NCBI RefSeq assembly: GCF_003261055.1 | Contig: NZ_CP030073.1 | Span: 4,216,001 to 4,280,000, forward strand | Reading direction: 5' to 3' | DNA length: 64,000 nt | From: Streptomyces cadmiisoli | Lineage (GTDB): Bacteria > Actinomycetota > Actinomycetes > Streptomycetales > Streptomycetaceae | Part shown: positions 1 to 8,569 of the stretch, piece after piece | Layout of the letters: each line of letters begins with the position of its first letter | How positions within the stretch are numbered: position 1 is the first letter of the stretch | Position numbers and translations under genes: made by a program | Notes under the pieces: generated by a model | The model's database searches: none | Told to the model about the DNA's origin: nothing | The model's input: only the letters and a program-made list of their open reading frames with translations

Positions 1-757
1 CCGCGTCGACGGCCTCGCGCAGCTGGTGCAGGGTGTCGACCTCCACCTCGATCGGCACGTCCGGGAAGGACTCCCGTACGGCCTTGAAGGCCTGCGCCAC
101 GCCGCCGGCGGCGACCACGTGGTTGTCCTTGACCAGGGCCGCGTCGGAGAGCGACATGCGGTGGTTCACGCCGCCGCCGCAGCGGACCGCGAACTTCTCC
201 AGGGAACGCAGGCCCGGCGTCGTCTTGCGGGTGTCCCGGACCTTCGCCACGGTGCCCTCCAGGACGTCCGCCCACGCGCGCGCGGCGGTGGCGATGCCGG
301 ACAGCCGGCACAGCAGGTTCAGCGCGCTGCGCTCGGCGGTGAGGAGGTCGCGGGTGCGGGTGGTGATCGACAGCAGTGTCCGGCCCTCGGTCACGCGCTC
401 GCCGTCCTCGACGTGCCGTTCGACCTCGAACTCCTCCTCGCAGACCACCGACATGACCGCCTCGGCGACCCGCAGGCCGGCCACGACGCCGGGTTCGCGG
501 GCCACGAAGTCGGCGGTGGCCACCGCGTCCTCGGGGATGGTGGCGACCGTCGTGACGTCGACGCCGCCCGCGAGGTCCTCCTGGATGGCGACGTTGGCGA
601 TGTCCTCGACCTCCAGGGGGTCGAGTCCGGCGTCGGCCAGCAGCTGGGCGAGCGCGGGGTCCAGGCCGCACTCCAGGTACGCCTCGTCGTCCGCGCCGCA
701 GGCGCAGCCGTCACCGCAGCCGTCGGACGGGGCGAGGGGAAGATCGGGGGTGCTCAC
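1..757 (-). CDS. nadC: Nicotinate-nucleotide pyrophosphorylase (quinolinate PRTase), 3' end cut by window edge
   Basis: Converts quinolinate and PRPP to nicotinate mononucleotide, the step after NadB/NadA in de novo NAD synthesis, in the cytosol. About 252 codons are visible. The protein has a short Cys-rich leader (CGDGCACGADDEAYLECG), then the family core: an N-terminal stretch ending in the TTR around residue 130, and the barrel part with TRKTTPGLR, GGGVNHRMSLSD, KDNH and an acidic EVEVDT strand, all typical of NadC substrate-binding loops. The GTG start at 757 is chosen because AGGAG lies 11 bases upstream, inside the end of nadB; a GTG three codons earlier would sit too close to it. nadB stops 5 bases before this start, so translation is probably coupled. 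The C-terminus is outside the window. Confidence 0.93.
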   Translation of the reverse strand, partial: MSTPDLPLAPSDGCGDGCACGADDEAYLECGLDPALAQLLADAGLDPLEVEDIANVAIQEDLAGGVDVTTVATIPEDAVATADFVAREPGVVAGLRVAEAVMSVVCEEEFEVERHVEDGERVTEGRTLLSITTRTRDLLTAERSALNLLCRLSGIATAARAWADVLEGTVAKVRDTRKTTPGLRSLEKFAVRCGGGVNHRMSLSDAALVKDNHVVAAGGVAQAFKAVRESFPDVPIEVEVDTLHQLREAVDA

Positions 758-762
758 TGCTC

Positions 763-2532
763 TCACTGCTCCTGGGGACGGTGCGCCGGGTGGTGCGTGG
801 GGATGCCCCCGGCTCGAGCGGAGCCGAGAGATCGGGGGTGGGTCGGGGGGAAGTCTGCGGTATCGGTGGTGTGTACGGCGAGTGTGCGGTCCGGATTCAG
901 CCGCACGACGAGGTGGCGGGCCCACCCGGCGTCGTCGCGGTCGGCGTGGTCCTCGCGCCAGTGGCAGCCCCGGGTCTCCTCCCGCTGGAGGGCGGCGGCG
1001 ACCAGCACGCGCGCCACGCACAGCAGGTTGGTGGTCTCCCAGGTGTCGACGCCGGGCTCGGCCGTCTTGCCGTTCTCGTCGAGGGCGTCGCGTGCCTCGC
1101 TGTGCAGTCGCTGGAGGCGCTCGGCGGCCCGGGCGAGGGACTCGGCGGAGCGCAGGACGCCCGCGCCCCCGGTCATGATCCGCTGGATCGCGAAGCGGTC
1201 CTCCGGGGCGAGCAGCGGGTGGGCGGGCTTCTCGGGCTGCGGTTCGGGAACGGGCACGCGCGCGTGGGGACCGTCGTGCCGGAGGCTCACCGCGATGTCG
1301 TGGGCGATGCGCTCGGCGTAGACCAGACCCTCCAGGAGGCTGTTGGAGGCCAGCCGGTTGGCGCCGTGGACACCGGTGCAGGCGACCTCACCGCACGCGT
1401 ACAGGCCGGGGACCGTCGTACGGCCGCGGGAGTCGGTGCGTACGCCGCCGGAGGCGTAGTGGGCGGCCGGGGCGACCGGGATCGGCTCGTGCACGGGGTC
1501 GATCCCGTGGGCGCGGCAGGCGGCGAGGATCGTGGGGAAGCGCCGCTCCCACATCTGCGCGCCGAAGTGCCGGGCGTCGAGGAACATGTGCTCGGCGCCC
1601 TGCTCCTGCATACGGCGCATGATCGCCTTGGCCACGATGTCCCGGGGCGCCAGCTCGGCCAGCTCGTGCCGACCGAGCATGAAGCGCACGCCGTCGGCGT
1701 CCACCAGGTGGGCGCCCTCGCCGCGCACCGCCTCGGAGACGAGCGGCTGCTGGCCCTCGGCGTCCGGGCCGAGGAACAGCACCGTGGGGTGGAACTGGAC
1801 GAATTCGAGGTCGCTGACCTCCGCCCCGGCGCGCAGGGCGAGTGCCACGCCGTCGCCCGTGGAGACCGACGGGTTGGTGGTGGCCGAGAAGACCTGCCCC
1901 ATGCCGCCGGTCGCGAGGACCACCGCGGGGGCGTGCACGGCGCCCACGCCGTCGTGCTGGCCCTCGCCCATGACGTGCAGGCTCACACCCGCGCTGCGGC
2001 CCTCGGCGTCCGTGAGGAGGTCGAGGACGAGCGCGTTCTCGATGGTGCGCAGGCCACGCGCGCGTACCGCCTCGACGAGGGCGCGGGAGATCTCCGCGCC
2101 GGTGGCGTCACCGCCGGCGTGGGCGATCCGGCGGCGGTGGTGGCCGCCCTCCCGGGTCAGCGCCAGCTCGCCCTCGGCGGACTCGTCGAAGTGCGCGCCG
2201 GTCTCGATCAGCCGCCGTACGGCGTCGGGGCCCTCGGTGGCGAGGATCCGTACCGCCTCCGCGTCGCACAGGCCCGCACCCGCCACGAGCGTGTCGTCCA
2301 GGTGCTGTTCGGGGCTGTCGCCCTCGCCGAGTGCCGCGGCGATGCCGCCCTGGGCCCAGCGGGTGGAGCCGTCGTCGAGGCGGGCCTTGGTGACGACGAC
2401 CGTCCTCAGGCCCGCCGCCTCGCAGCGCAGGGCGGCGGTGAGGCCGGCGACGCCAGAGCCGACGACCACGACGTCCGCGGAGATGGACCAGCCCGGAGCG
2501 GGCGCGTGCAGTCGTATGCCTGTGCTGGTCAC
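763..2532 (-). CDS. nadB: L-aspartate oxidase
   Basis: Flavoprotein that oxidises L-aspartate to iminoaspartate, first step of de novo NAD synthesis. 589 residues. The FAD-binding Rossmann motif [10 protein letters not shown] is at about residues 22-31, followed by the succinate dehydrogenase/fumarate reductase fold: [36 protein letters not shown] and [10 protein letters not shown], where the His and Arg residues are those used for dicarboxylate binding in the family. The C-terminal helical domain reads through to an extra, low-complexity Pro/His tail. The GTG start overlaps the panC stop codon (GTGA), so the gene is translationally coupled to panC; nadC follows directly. Slightly longer than the roughly 540 residues usual in the family because of the tail. 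Confidence 0.97.
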   Translation of the reverse strand: MTSTGIRLHAPAPGWSISADVVVVGSGVAGLTAALRCEAAGLRTVVVTKARLDDGSTRWAQGGIAAALGEGDSPEQHLDDTLVAGAGLCDAEAVRILATEGPDAVRRLIETGAHFDESAEGELALTREGGHHRRRIAHAGGDATGAEISRALVEAVRARGLRTIENALVLDLLTDAEGRSAGVSLHVMGEGQHDGVGAVHAPAVVLATGGMGQVFSATTNPSVSTGDGVALALRAGAEVSDLEFVQFHPTVLFLGPDAEGQQPLVSEAVRGEGAHLVDADGVRFMLGRHELAELAPRDIVAKAIMRRMQEQGAEHMFLDARHFGAQMWERRFPTILAACRAHGIDPVHEPIPVAPAAHYASGGVRTDSRGRTTVPGLYACGEVACTGVHGANRLASNSLLEGLVYAERIAHDIAVSLRHDGPHARVPVPEPQPEKPAHPLLAPEDRFAIQRIMTGGAGVLRSAESLARAAERLQRLHSEARDALDENGKTAEPGVDTWETTNLLCVARVLVAAALQREETRGCHWREDHADRDDAGWARHLVVRLNPDRTLAVHTTDTADFPPTHPRSLGSARAGGIPTHHPAHRPQEQ

Positions 2533-3542
2533 GAGGCGGCTCCGAAGGTGAGGGGGAGGTTGTCGATCAGCCGGGTCGTACCGACCCTGGCGGCGACGGC
2601 GAGGACGGCCTCGCCCGTGAAGTCGTCCCCGATCTCGGTGAAGTCGGACGGGTCGACGAGGGCCAGGTAGTCCAGCGCCAGGGGCGGGTCGAGCCGGGCG
2701 GCCTCGTCGATGACCGTGCGGGCGGCGGCACGGACCGCCGCGGGGCCGCCGGGCGCCGCCTTGGCGACGGCGTGCGCGTCGGCCGCGGCGCGGGACTCGC
2801 CGATCGCGCTGAGCGCCTCGGCACGCGCGCGTGTGGCGGGTACCTCCCGCGCCCGCGCGCGCAGCGCCTCCTGCGCGGCGTGCCGGTCGCGGCCCGCGAA
2901 CAGGGCGCGGGACAGCGTGAGCGCCGTGCGCCGCTCCTGAGGGGAGAGGTAGCGGTTGCGGCTGGACAGGGCCAGGCCGTCGTCCTCGCGGACGGTCGGT
3001 ACGCCGACGATCTCGACGCCGAAGTTCAGGTCCCGGGACATGCGGCGGATCAGGGCGAGCTGCTGGGCGTCCTTCTGCCCGAAGAACGCCACGTCGGGCC
3101 GGGTGAGGTGGAGCAGCTTGGCGACCACGGTGAGCATCCCGTCGAAGTGGCCGGGGCGCACGGCGCCCTCCAGGCGCTCCCCCATGGGGCCCGCGCTGAT
3201 CCGGACCTGTGGCTCACCGCCCGGGTAGACCTCCTCCACGCCCGGGGCGAACACGGCGTCGGCGCCCGCCTGCTCGGCGACCTTGAGATCGGCCTCCAGC
3301 GTGCGCGGGTAGCGGTCCAGGTCCTCGCCGCGGCCGAACTGGAGCGGGTTCACGAAGACCGTGACGACGACGAAGCCGTCCCGGCCCACCCGCTCGCGTG
3401 CCGCGCGGACGAGGGTGGCGTGGCCGTCGTGCAGGGCGCCCATGGTCATCACGACGGCGGTGCGGCCCGGCACGGCGAGGTGCTCGCGCACGTAGGTCAG
3501 GTCGTCCACCGTGGGGACGAGTTCGAAGGTCCGGCGGCTCAT
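2529..3542 (-). CDS. panC: Pantothenate synthetase (pantoate-beta-alanine ligase)
   Basis: ATP-dependent condensation of pantoate with beta-alanine to pantothenate, the coenzyme A precursor. 337 residues, longer than the 280-310 usual. Residues 34-41 are MGALHDGH, carrying the nucleotide-binding signature; [16 protein letters not shown] and [10 protein letters not shown] follow in the expected order. Around residues 215-280 there is an Ala/Arg-rich stretch that looks like a lineage-specific expansion in the C-terminal dimer domain. The start overlaps the stop of the upstream DUF2520 gene by ATGA and its own stop overlaps nadB by GTGA, so four genes form one tightly coupled operon for NAD and CoA precursors. 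No panB or panD is present here. Confidence 0.97.
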   Translation of the reverse strand: MSRRTFELVPTVDDLTYVREHLAVPGRTAVVMTMGALHDGHATLVRAARERVGRDGFVVVTVFVNPLQFGRGEDLDRYPRTLEADLKVAEQAGADAVFAPGVEEVYPGGEPQVRISAGPMGERLEGAVRPGHFDGMLTVVAKLLHLTRPDVAFFGQKDAQQLALIRRMSRDLNFGVEIVGVPTVREDDGLALSSRNRYLSPQERRTALTLSRALFAGRDRHAAQEALRARAREVPATRARAEALSAIGESRAAADAHAVAKAAPGGPAAVRAAARTVIDEAARLDPPLALDYLALVDPSDFTEIGDDFTGEAVLAVAARVGTTRLIDNLPLTFGAAS

Positions 3543-4471
3543 CGGTCTCCCCCGTTCTCGGGCAGGTTCGCGTCCGCGGCGAGCACTCCGAGCAGGTCCT
3601 CCGCGAACTCCGGCTTCAGCAGCCCGTGGGCGAGTGCCCGGTCGGCGGTGGCGCGCGCCATCGCCAGATAGCCGGCGACGGCCTGGGGCGCGTGCCGGCG
3701 CAGTTCGGTGACGTGCGCGGCGACCGTGCCGGCGTCACCGCGTGCCACGGGGCCGGTCAGGGCCGCGTCGCCGGAGCGCAGCGCGTTGTCCAGGGCGGCG
3801 CCGAGCAGCGGGCCGAGCATGCGGTCGGGGGCCTCGACGCCCGCCGTGCGCAGCAGCTCCATGGACTGGGCGACCAGGGTGACCAGGTGGTTGGCGCCCA
3901 GCGCGAGCGCCGCGTGGTACAGCGGGCGGTTCTCCTCGGCGATCCACTCGGGCTCGCCGCCCATCTCGATGACGAGCGCCTCGGCGGCCAGCCGCAGTTC
4001 GTCGGGCGCGGTGACGCCGAAGGAGCACCCGGCGAGCCGCTGGACGTCCACCGGGGTGCCCGTGAAGGTCATGGCGGGGTGCAGGGCCAGCGGCAGTCCG
4101 CCGGCCCGCAGGGCGGGCTCCAGGACCTTGGCGCCGTACCGCCCGGAGGTGTGCACCAGCAGCTGCCCCGGCCGGACGGCACCGGTGCCGGCGAGGCCCT
4201 CGACGAGGCCGGGCAGGGCGTCGTCCGGGACGGTCAGCAGCACCAGCTCGGCCCGCTGGAGCACCTCGGCGGGGGTGAGCACCGGCACGTCGGGCAGCAT
4301 CAGGGCGGCCCGCCTGCGCGAGGCGTCGGAGACACCGGAGACGGCCACCGGGCGGTGCCCGGCGAGCTGGAGTGACGCGGCGAGTGCGGGGCCCACACGA
4401 CCGGCGCCGACGACGCCGACGGTGAGGCGCGCGGGGCGGTCCCTGGGGTCTGGTTGTTGGCTTGTACTCAC
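3539..4471 (-). CDS. Rossmann-like / DUF2520 protein, first gene of the pan-nad operon
   Basis: 310 residues. An N-terminal NAD(P)-type Rossmann fold ([17 protein letters not shown], about residues 18-34) resembles the F420-dependent NADP reductase and ketopantoate reductase fold, and a C-terminal helical DUF2520 domain contains HPAMTFTG and [15 protein letters not shown]. The exact reaction is not established from sequence. Position directly before panC with a 4-base overlap is the strongest clue, and the same pairing occurs in mycobacteria (Rv3603c-panC), so a role in pantoate supply or its control is a reasonable inference. GTG start at 4471; no strong ribosome site is visible. The 200-bp region upstream is shared with a divergent gene at 4675. 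Confidence 0.85.
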   Translation of the reverse strand: MSTSQQPDPRDRPARLTVGVVGAGRVGPALAASLQLAGHRPVAVSGVSDASRRRAALMLPDVPVLTPAEVLQRAELVLLTVPDDALPGLVEGLAGTGAVRPGQLLVHTSGRYGAKVLEPALRAGGLPLALHPAMTFTGTPVDVQRLAGCSFGVTAPDELRLAAEALVIEMGGEPEWIAEENRPLYHAALALGANHLVTLVAQSMELLRTAGVEAPDRMLGPLLGAALDNALRSGDAALTGPVARGDAGTVAAHVTELRRHAPQAVAGYLAMARATADRALAHGLLKPEFAEDLLGVLAADANLPENGGDR

Positions 4472-4674
4472 GCGACGGCGGCCTTCCCGTTCCAGTCCGC
4501 TCCGGGTACCGGACGATTTCTCGTCATGTTAACGCGATCGGTTCGAGCGGCGTTCGGTTGTCCACAGGCTGTGGGCGGAGCGGCGGCACATCGCCCACCG
4601 AGGAAGCGGGGCCCAGGAGCCGCGTGCGCGAAAGCGGCTGCCCCCGCGAATCGCCAGGAGGCATGATCCGGGGC

Positions 4675-5835
4675 ATGAGCGATACGGCGGAGGAAGAGCG
4701 CAAGCTGCGCTACGAGCGGCGCAAGGCCGCGTACCGGAGCGCGCGGCGTGTGCTCGCACGCTCCAGCGTGCTCAGCACGCTGCGGGAGCGCCTGGCGCGT
4801 CTGGAGAACGCCCACGAGCTGTACGACCTGGACGAGACCGCCGACCTGTACGGCAACGGCGTCGTCGAGGCCCTGGAGGACAAGGTCGCCGGACTGCTCG
4901 GCACCCAGGCCGCGGCGTTCTTCCCGACGGGCACGATGGCCCAGCAGGTGGCGCTGCGCTGCTGGGCGGGCCGCACCGGCGACCCGAGGGTCGCCCTGCA
5001 CCCGCTCGCCCACCTCGAAGTGCACGAACGCCATGCTTTCACGCAGGTCAGCGGCTTGCGACCGGTGCGGCTGAACAGTGCGCCGCGGCAGCCGACCGCC
5101 GCCGAGATCCGCGACCTCGACGAGCCGTTCGGCACGCTGCTGCTGGAACTCCCGCTCCGGGACGCCGGTTTCGTGCTGCCGTCCTGGGAGGAACTGGACG
5201 AACTGGTGGCGGCGGCGCGCGAGCGCGACGCGGTGGTGCACTTCGACGGCGCGCGCCTGTGGGAGACCACCGTGCACTTCGGGCGCCCCCTGAAAGAGAT
5301 CGCGGCCCTCGCGGACAGCGTGTACGTGTCGTTCTACAAGTCGCTCGACGGCTTCGGCGGCGCGGCCCTGGCCGGTCCGACAACCCTGGTGGACGAGGCG
5401 AAGGCATGGCGCCACCGGTACGGCGGCCAGGTCTTCCAGCAGTTCCCGACCGCGCTGTCGGCGCTCGCCGGACTGGAGCGGGAACTGCCCCGGCTGCCCG
5501 GCTACGTGCGGCACGCGCGCGTGGTGGCGGCCGCGCTGCGCGAGGGATTCGCCGCGGCCGGTGTGCCCTGGGCACGGGTGCACCCCGAGCAGCCGCACAC
5601 CAACGAGTTCCAGGTCTGGCTGCCGTACGACGCCGATGCCGTCGCGGAGGCGGCGGTCCGCCAGGCCGAGGAGACGGGGACGCTCCTGTTCGCCCGCCCC
5701 TGGGACGCCCCGGGTCCGGGACTCGCCGTGACGGAGATCGACGTACGGGCCGCGGGCCTGGAGTGGACGCCCGAGGACGTGAAGGCGGCGGTGGCGGAAT
5801 TCGTCGCACGGGTGCGCCGGGGGGCTGACGGGTAG
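4675..5835 (+). CDS. Threonine aldolase / beta-eliminating lyase family, PLP enzyme
   Basis: 386 residues of fold-type I PLP enzyme, related to low-specificity L-threonine aldolases that cleave threonine to glycine and acetaldehyde. Visible motifs in order: DLYGNG (57-62) phosphate/substrate loop, FFPTGTMAQQ (82-91), HFDGAR (189-194) with the cofactor-binding Asp191, and SFYKSLDGFGG (219-229) in which Lys222 should form the internal aldimine. The C-terminal small domain is complete. ATG 4675 is preferred; an ATG at 4663 is in frame but lies only one base after the AGGAGG at 4656-4661. The 13-base spacing to 4675 is longer than ideal, so the start is a little uncertain. Substrate could be another beta-hydroxy amino acid. 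Confidence 0.88.
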   Translation: MSDTAEEERKLRYERRKAAYRSARRVLARSSVLSTLRERLARLENAHELYDLDETADLYGNGVVEALEDKVAGLLGTQAAAFFPTGTMAQQVALRCWAGRTGDPRVALHPLAHLEVHERHAFTQVSGLRPVRLNSAPRQPTAAEIRDLDEPFGTLLLELPLRDAGFVLPSWEELDELVAAARERDAVVHFDGARLWETTVHFGRPLKEIAALADSVYVSFYKSLDGFGGAALAGPTTLVDEAKAWRHRYGGQVFQQFPTALSALAGLERELPRLPGYVRHARVVAAALREGFAAAGVPWARVHPEQPHTNEFQVWLPYDADAVAEAAVRQAEETGTLLFARPWDAPGPGLAVTEIDVRAAGLEWTPEDVKAAVAEFVARVRRGADG

Positions 5836-5839
5836 GGGG

Positions 5840-5864
5840 CGAGCGGGTCGCGCCGAGCCGCTCG
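5840..5864 (+). terminator. Probable terminator after the threonine-aldolase-like gene
   Basis: CGAGCGG and CCGCTCG form a 7-bp GC stem with an 11-base loop starting 5 bases after the stop codon. There is no T-run, which is usual for actinobacterial terminators. Confidence 0.4.
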
Positions 5865-5919
5865 GGCGGAAGGCCGGCCGCACGTCTCGGGCGCCGTCGG
5901 TGTCGCTCGGCGTGCCGTG

Positions 5920-5944
5920 TCGATTGACGGCCGCCGTCAATCGA
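5920..5944. promoter_or_regulatory. Perfect 25-bp palindrome, likely operator of the ArsR-type gene
   Basis: TCGATTGACGGC, a single C, then the exact reverse complement GCCGTCAATCGA: 12 bp per arm with no mismatch. It ends 37 bases before the ATG at 5982, where a promoter would lie, and the arms contain TTGAC, which can serve as a -35 element. The gene it precedes encodes a winged-helix repressor, so autoregulation is the simplest reading. Confidence 0.75.
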
Positions 5945-5981
5945 GGGCGGCGTTGTCGGTGGCGGGGTGCACCATGTGGCC

Positions 5982-7088
5982 ATGAGCGTGCGCATCGACA
6001 TCGCGGGGCTGCGGCAGGAGAGGGTCGCCGTCGTGCCCTCCCCCCTGGCCGAGCTCGGCATGGCACTGCACGCGCTGTCCGAGCCGGGCCACCATCCGGG
6101 ACTCCAGGGCTGGGTGACGGCGGTCACGGCCCGGTTCGACACCCATCTGGCCGACCGCATGTGCGAGGCCGACTTCCTGTGGCGCTCGACGTTCTCCGAC
6201 CTCTTCATGCCGTTCGCCGGCATCCCGGGCCGCGGCACGCTGCCGGGTGCCACGCTCGCCGAGGACCTGGACCTCCTGGACAAGCTGACCGACGAGCAGT
6301 TCGTGGACGCCGCCCTGGAGTTCACCTGCGCCATGCCCTACGACACCGAAGCCGCCGGCACCCTCTCCGACCCGGAGCTGCGCGACCGGGCCCTGGCGCT
6401 GGCCGCCGCGCGCGGGCCGCAGCAGATGCGCTTCACCCAGCGGCTGCTGGCCGACCCGCCGCGGATCCGCGCCTGGCTGCGGCAGTTCCTGGAGGACTGC
6501 GACGAGGCGTTCTTCGCCGAGGCCTGGTCCCGGCTGCGCCACCAGCTGGCGAGCGACGCCCGCCACAAGACCGACCTTCTGCACCGCAAGGGGCTGGGCG
6601 AGGCACTGGCGTCGGTCTCCCCGTCGGTGACGCTGGACGAACCGGCCGCGCGGATCACGATCGACAAGCTCGGCATCGGGCACACGGCCACGCTGGACGG
6701 CGGCCTGCTGCTGGTGCCGACGAGCCTCGGCTGGCCGCACCTGAGCGTCCTGCACCGGTACGGCTGGCAGCCGGTCCTGCACTACCCGATGGGTTCCCCG
6801 GAGCCGGTCGCCCCGCCGTCGGTGGAGCAGCTGACGCTGCGGATGACGGCCCTGTCCCACCCGGTGCGGATGCGGTTGTGCCGCAGCCTGGCCCGCAGCG
6901 CGTTCACCACCAGCGAGCTGGCCCAGGTGCACGGCATGACCGCGCCCGAGATATCCCGGCACGTGAGCGTGCTGAAGAAGGCGGGCCTGGTCACCACCCG
7001 CCGCCGCGGACGGTACGTCCTGCACCAGCTGGACGTGACGGTGGTGGCCCGGCTGGGCAGCGACTTCCTGGAAGGCATCCTCCGCTGA
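5982..7088 (+). CDS. ArsR/SmtB-type winged-helix regulator with N-terminal DUF5937-like domain
   Basis: 368 residues. The first ~270 form an effector-type domain of the DUF5937 kind with no catalytic motif I recognise. The C-terminal ~95 residues are an ArsR winged helix: LRMTALSHPVRMRLCRSL, then FTTSELAQVHGMTAPEISRHVSVLKKAGLV with the recognition helix, then the wing RRRGRYVLHQLD. No metal-binding CxC or His cluster of classical ArsR/SmtB proteins is seen, so the signal is probably not a metal. ATG 5982 is chosen over GTG 5967 and GTG 5976, which have no ribosome site either; the start is moderately certain. A perfect 25-bp palindrome lies upstream. No structural target gene is attached, so it may regulate itself or distant genes. 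Confidence 0.85.
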   Translation: MSVRIDIAGLRQERVAVVPSPLAELGMALHALSEPGHHPGLQGWVTAVTARFDTHLADRMCEADFLWRSTFSDLFMPFAGIPGRGTLPGATLAEDLDLLDKLTDEQFVDAALEFTCAMPYDTEAAGTLSDPELRDRALALAAARGPQQMRFTQRLLADPPRIRAWLRQFLEDCDEAFFAEAWSRLRHQLASDARHKTDLLHRKGLGEALASVSPSVTLDEPAARITIDKLGIGHTATLDGGLLLVPTSLGWPHLSVLHRYGWQPVLHYPMGSPEPVAPPSVEQLTLRMTALSHPVRMRLCRSLARSAFTTSELAQVHGMTAPEISRHVSVLKKAGLVTTRRRGRYVLHQLDVTVVARLGSDFLEGILR

Positions 7089-7095
7089 ACGGGCC

Positions 7096-7124
7096 GGGCG
7101 GGCGCGCGAGCCGCGGTCCCGCCC
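7096..7124. terminator. Convergent hairpin between the ArsR-type and TmrB-like genes
   Basis: GGGCGGG and CCCGCCC pair across a 15-base loop, 8 bases after the upstream stop and 10 before the convergent stop at 7134. It could end transcription from both sides. Confidence 0.4.
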
Positions 7125-7133
7125 GATGCCCGC

Positions 7134-7793
7134 TCAGTCGAACCGGATGTGCTTCATCCCGACCCGCGCCTGCCTCAGCCTGGTCCGCAGTGCGCCCTCG
7201 TTGTTCGGCTTGAGGGTCAGCCCGGCCAGCACGGCGATGCGGTCGGCGGTCTTCGGCACGGTGGTGTGGTCCGTCCACAGGTGCTCGGCGAACTCCGGTC
7301 CGCTCAGCCGCTCCAGGCAGTGGTCGAGCCGCCGCACCGCCCAACTCTCGCGGCGCAGCCCCGTGTTCCTTCCCGAGACGTGGTGAAGGAGGTGTCCCGG
7401 CCCGCGTTCGCGCAGTCGCCTCAGCACGGTCTCCCGCTCGGCGAGCAGCGTGAAGTGCCGTACGTCGTGGCCCAGTTCCCCGAGCCGGCCGACGGTCTCC
7501 GCGAAATGGCCGGGGTCGGTGACGGTCATGGGCGCGATCACCACGCCCTCGTGCTTGCCCAGGGTGAGGTCGAGGACCTCGACGACGCCCTGCCGCCAGG
7601 CGACCAGGTCCTGGAAGTCGTCCACGAGCGGCTCCCGGCCGCCGGCGCCGCGCAGTTCGGGCGGCAGCATCCGGCGCAGGCCGAAGCCCGCGTGCTCGGG
7701 GTCGCAGACGACGCTGCCGGGCAGTCGGCGCCGGATCTCGTGTGCGGTCTGTGTCTTGCCGCCCCCGAAGGGGCCGTTGATCCACAGGAGCAT
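7134..7793 (-). CDS. TmrB-like P-loop ATP-binding protein
   Basis: 219 residues. The start LLWINGPFGGGKTQTAHEIRRRL is close to the N-terminus of Bacillus TmrB, the tunicamycin-resistance protein, with Walker A GPFGGGKT at residues 7-14. The remainder follows the small-molecule kinase pattern: a DDFQDLVAWRQGV segment, a lid-like Arg-rich region (TVLRRLRERG) and a C-terminal helical part. The natural substrate is unknown; tunicamycin resistance is only a family precedent. It has about 20 residues more than TmrB. It stands alone between convergent and divergent neighbours and has no clear ribosome site immediately upstream. Confidence 0.82.
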   Translation of the reverse strand: MLLWINGPFGGGKTQTAHEIRRRLPGSVVCDPEHAGFGLRRMLPPELRGAGGREPLVDDFQDLVAWRQGVVEVLDLTLGKHEGVVIAPMTVTDPGHFAETVGRLGELGHDVRHFTLLAERETVLRRLRERGPGHLLHHVSGRNTGLRRESWAVRRLDHCLERLSGPEFAEHLWTDHTTVPKTADRIAVLAGLTLKPNNEGALRTRLRQARVGMKHIRFD

Positions 7794-7824
7794 GCGCAGA
7801 CCCTACCGACGCTCGCGCGCTCGG

Positions 7825-8496
7825 TCAGCCGTGTCCGCCCGCCCGGACGAGACCCGTCTCGTAGGCGAGGACCACCACCTGCACCCGGTCCCGCAGACCG
7901 AGCTTGGTCAGGATGCGGCCGACGTGCGTCTTGACGGTCGCCTCGGACAGCACCAGCCGGGCGGCGATCTCCCCGTTGGACAGCCCCTGCGCGACCAGCA
8001 CCATGACCTCGCGCTCACGCTCGGTGAGCCGTTCCAGCTCCTTGTGCGGGGCCTCCTTGCCGGCGCTGGGCAGCATCGGCGCGAAACGGTCCAGCAGACG
8101 CCGGGTCGTGGACGGGGCCACGACGGCGTCACCGCTGTGCACGGAGCGGATCGCGGCGAGCAGTTCGCCGGGCGGCACGTCCTTCAGCATGAATCCGGAG
8201 GCACCCGCCTTCAGCGCGGAGAAGGCGTACTCGTCGAGGTCGAAGGTGGTCAGGATCAGCACCTTCGGCGGGTTGGGGTCCGCGCAGATGCGGCGGGTGG
8301 CCTCCACTCCGTCGAGCCTCGGCATGCGTACGTCCATCAGCACCACGTCGACCGCGGTCGCGCCCAGCACCTCGATCGCCTCGGCCCCGTCGCCCGCCTC
8401 CGCCACGACCTCCATGTCCGGCTGGGCGGCGAGCACCATCCGGAACCCGGTGCGCAGCAGCACCTGGTCGTCGACGAGCATCACTCGGATCGTCAT
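7825..8496 (-). CDS. NarL/FixJ-type response regulator
   Basis: 223 residues. The receiver domain has the acidic pair Asp9-Asp10, phospho-acceptor Asp55 in VVLMDVRMPRLDG, and the conserved Lys in FMLKDVPPGE. A LuxR-type helix-turn-helix (LTEREREVMVLVAQGLSNGEIAARL, then SEATVKTHVGRIL) forms the C-terminus. ATG 8496 is preferred to an earlier in-frame start because GGAAGAGG precedes it and it gives the normal receiver start MTIRVMLVDD. The partner kinase gene lies 73 bases upstream on the same strand, so the two form one two-component system. Its targets and signal cannot be told from sequence; PadR- or LiaR-like control of membrane stress is common for this type. Confidence 0.95.
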   Translation of the reverse strand: MTIRVMLVDDQVLLRTGFRMVLAAQPDMEVVAEAGDGAEAIEVLGATAVDVVLMDVRMPRLDGVEATRRICADPNPPKVLILTTFDLDEYAFSALKAGASGFMLKDVPPGELLAAIRSVHSGDAVVAPSTTRRLLDRFAPMLPSAGKEAPHKELERLTEREREVMVLVAQGLSNGEIAARLVLSEATVKTHVGRILTKLGLRDRVQVVVLAYETGLVRAGGHG

Positions 8497-8569
8497 CGGG
8501 GCCTCTTCCGTCTCTTCCGGGTCGTTCCACTGCGGTGTTACAGGTGTCAACAAGGGGCGTGCGTCGGCG

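Noticed and set aside
781..2670. Long plus-strand open frame opposite nadB
   Set aside because: It mirrors nadB and panC, has no recognisable motif and arises because high GC removes stop codons; nadB has full family signatures.
7134..7793. Assignment of the TmrB-like gene as a resistance gene of a tunicamycin cluster
   Set aside because: No biosynthetic or other resistance genes are nearby; only the fold similarity supports it.
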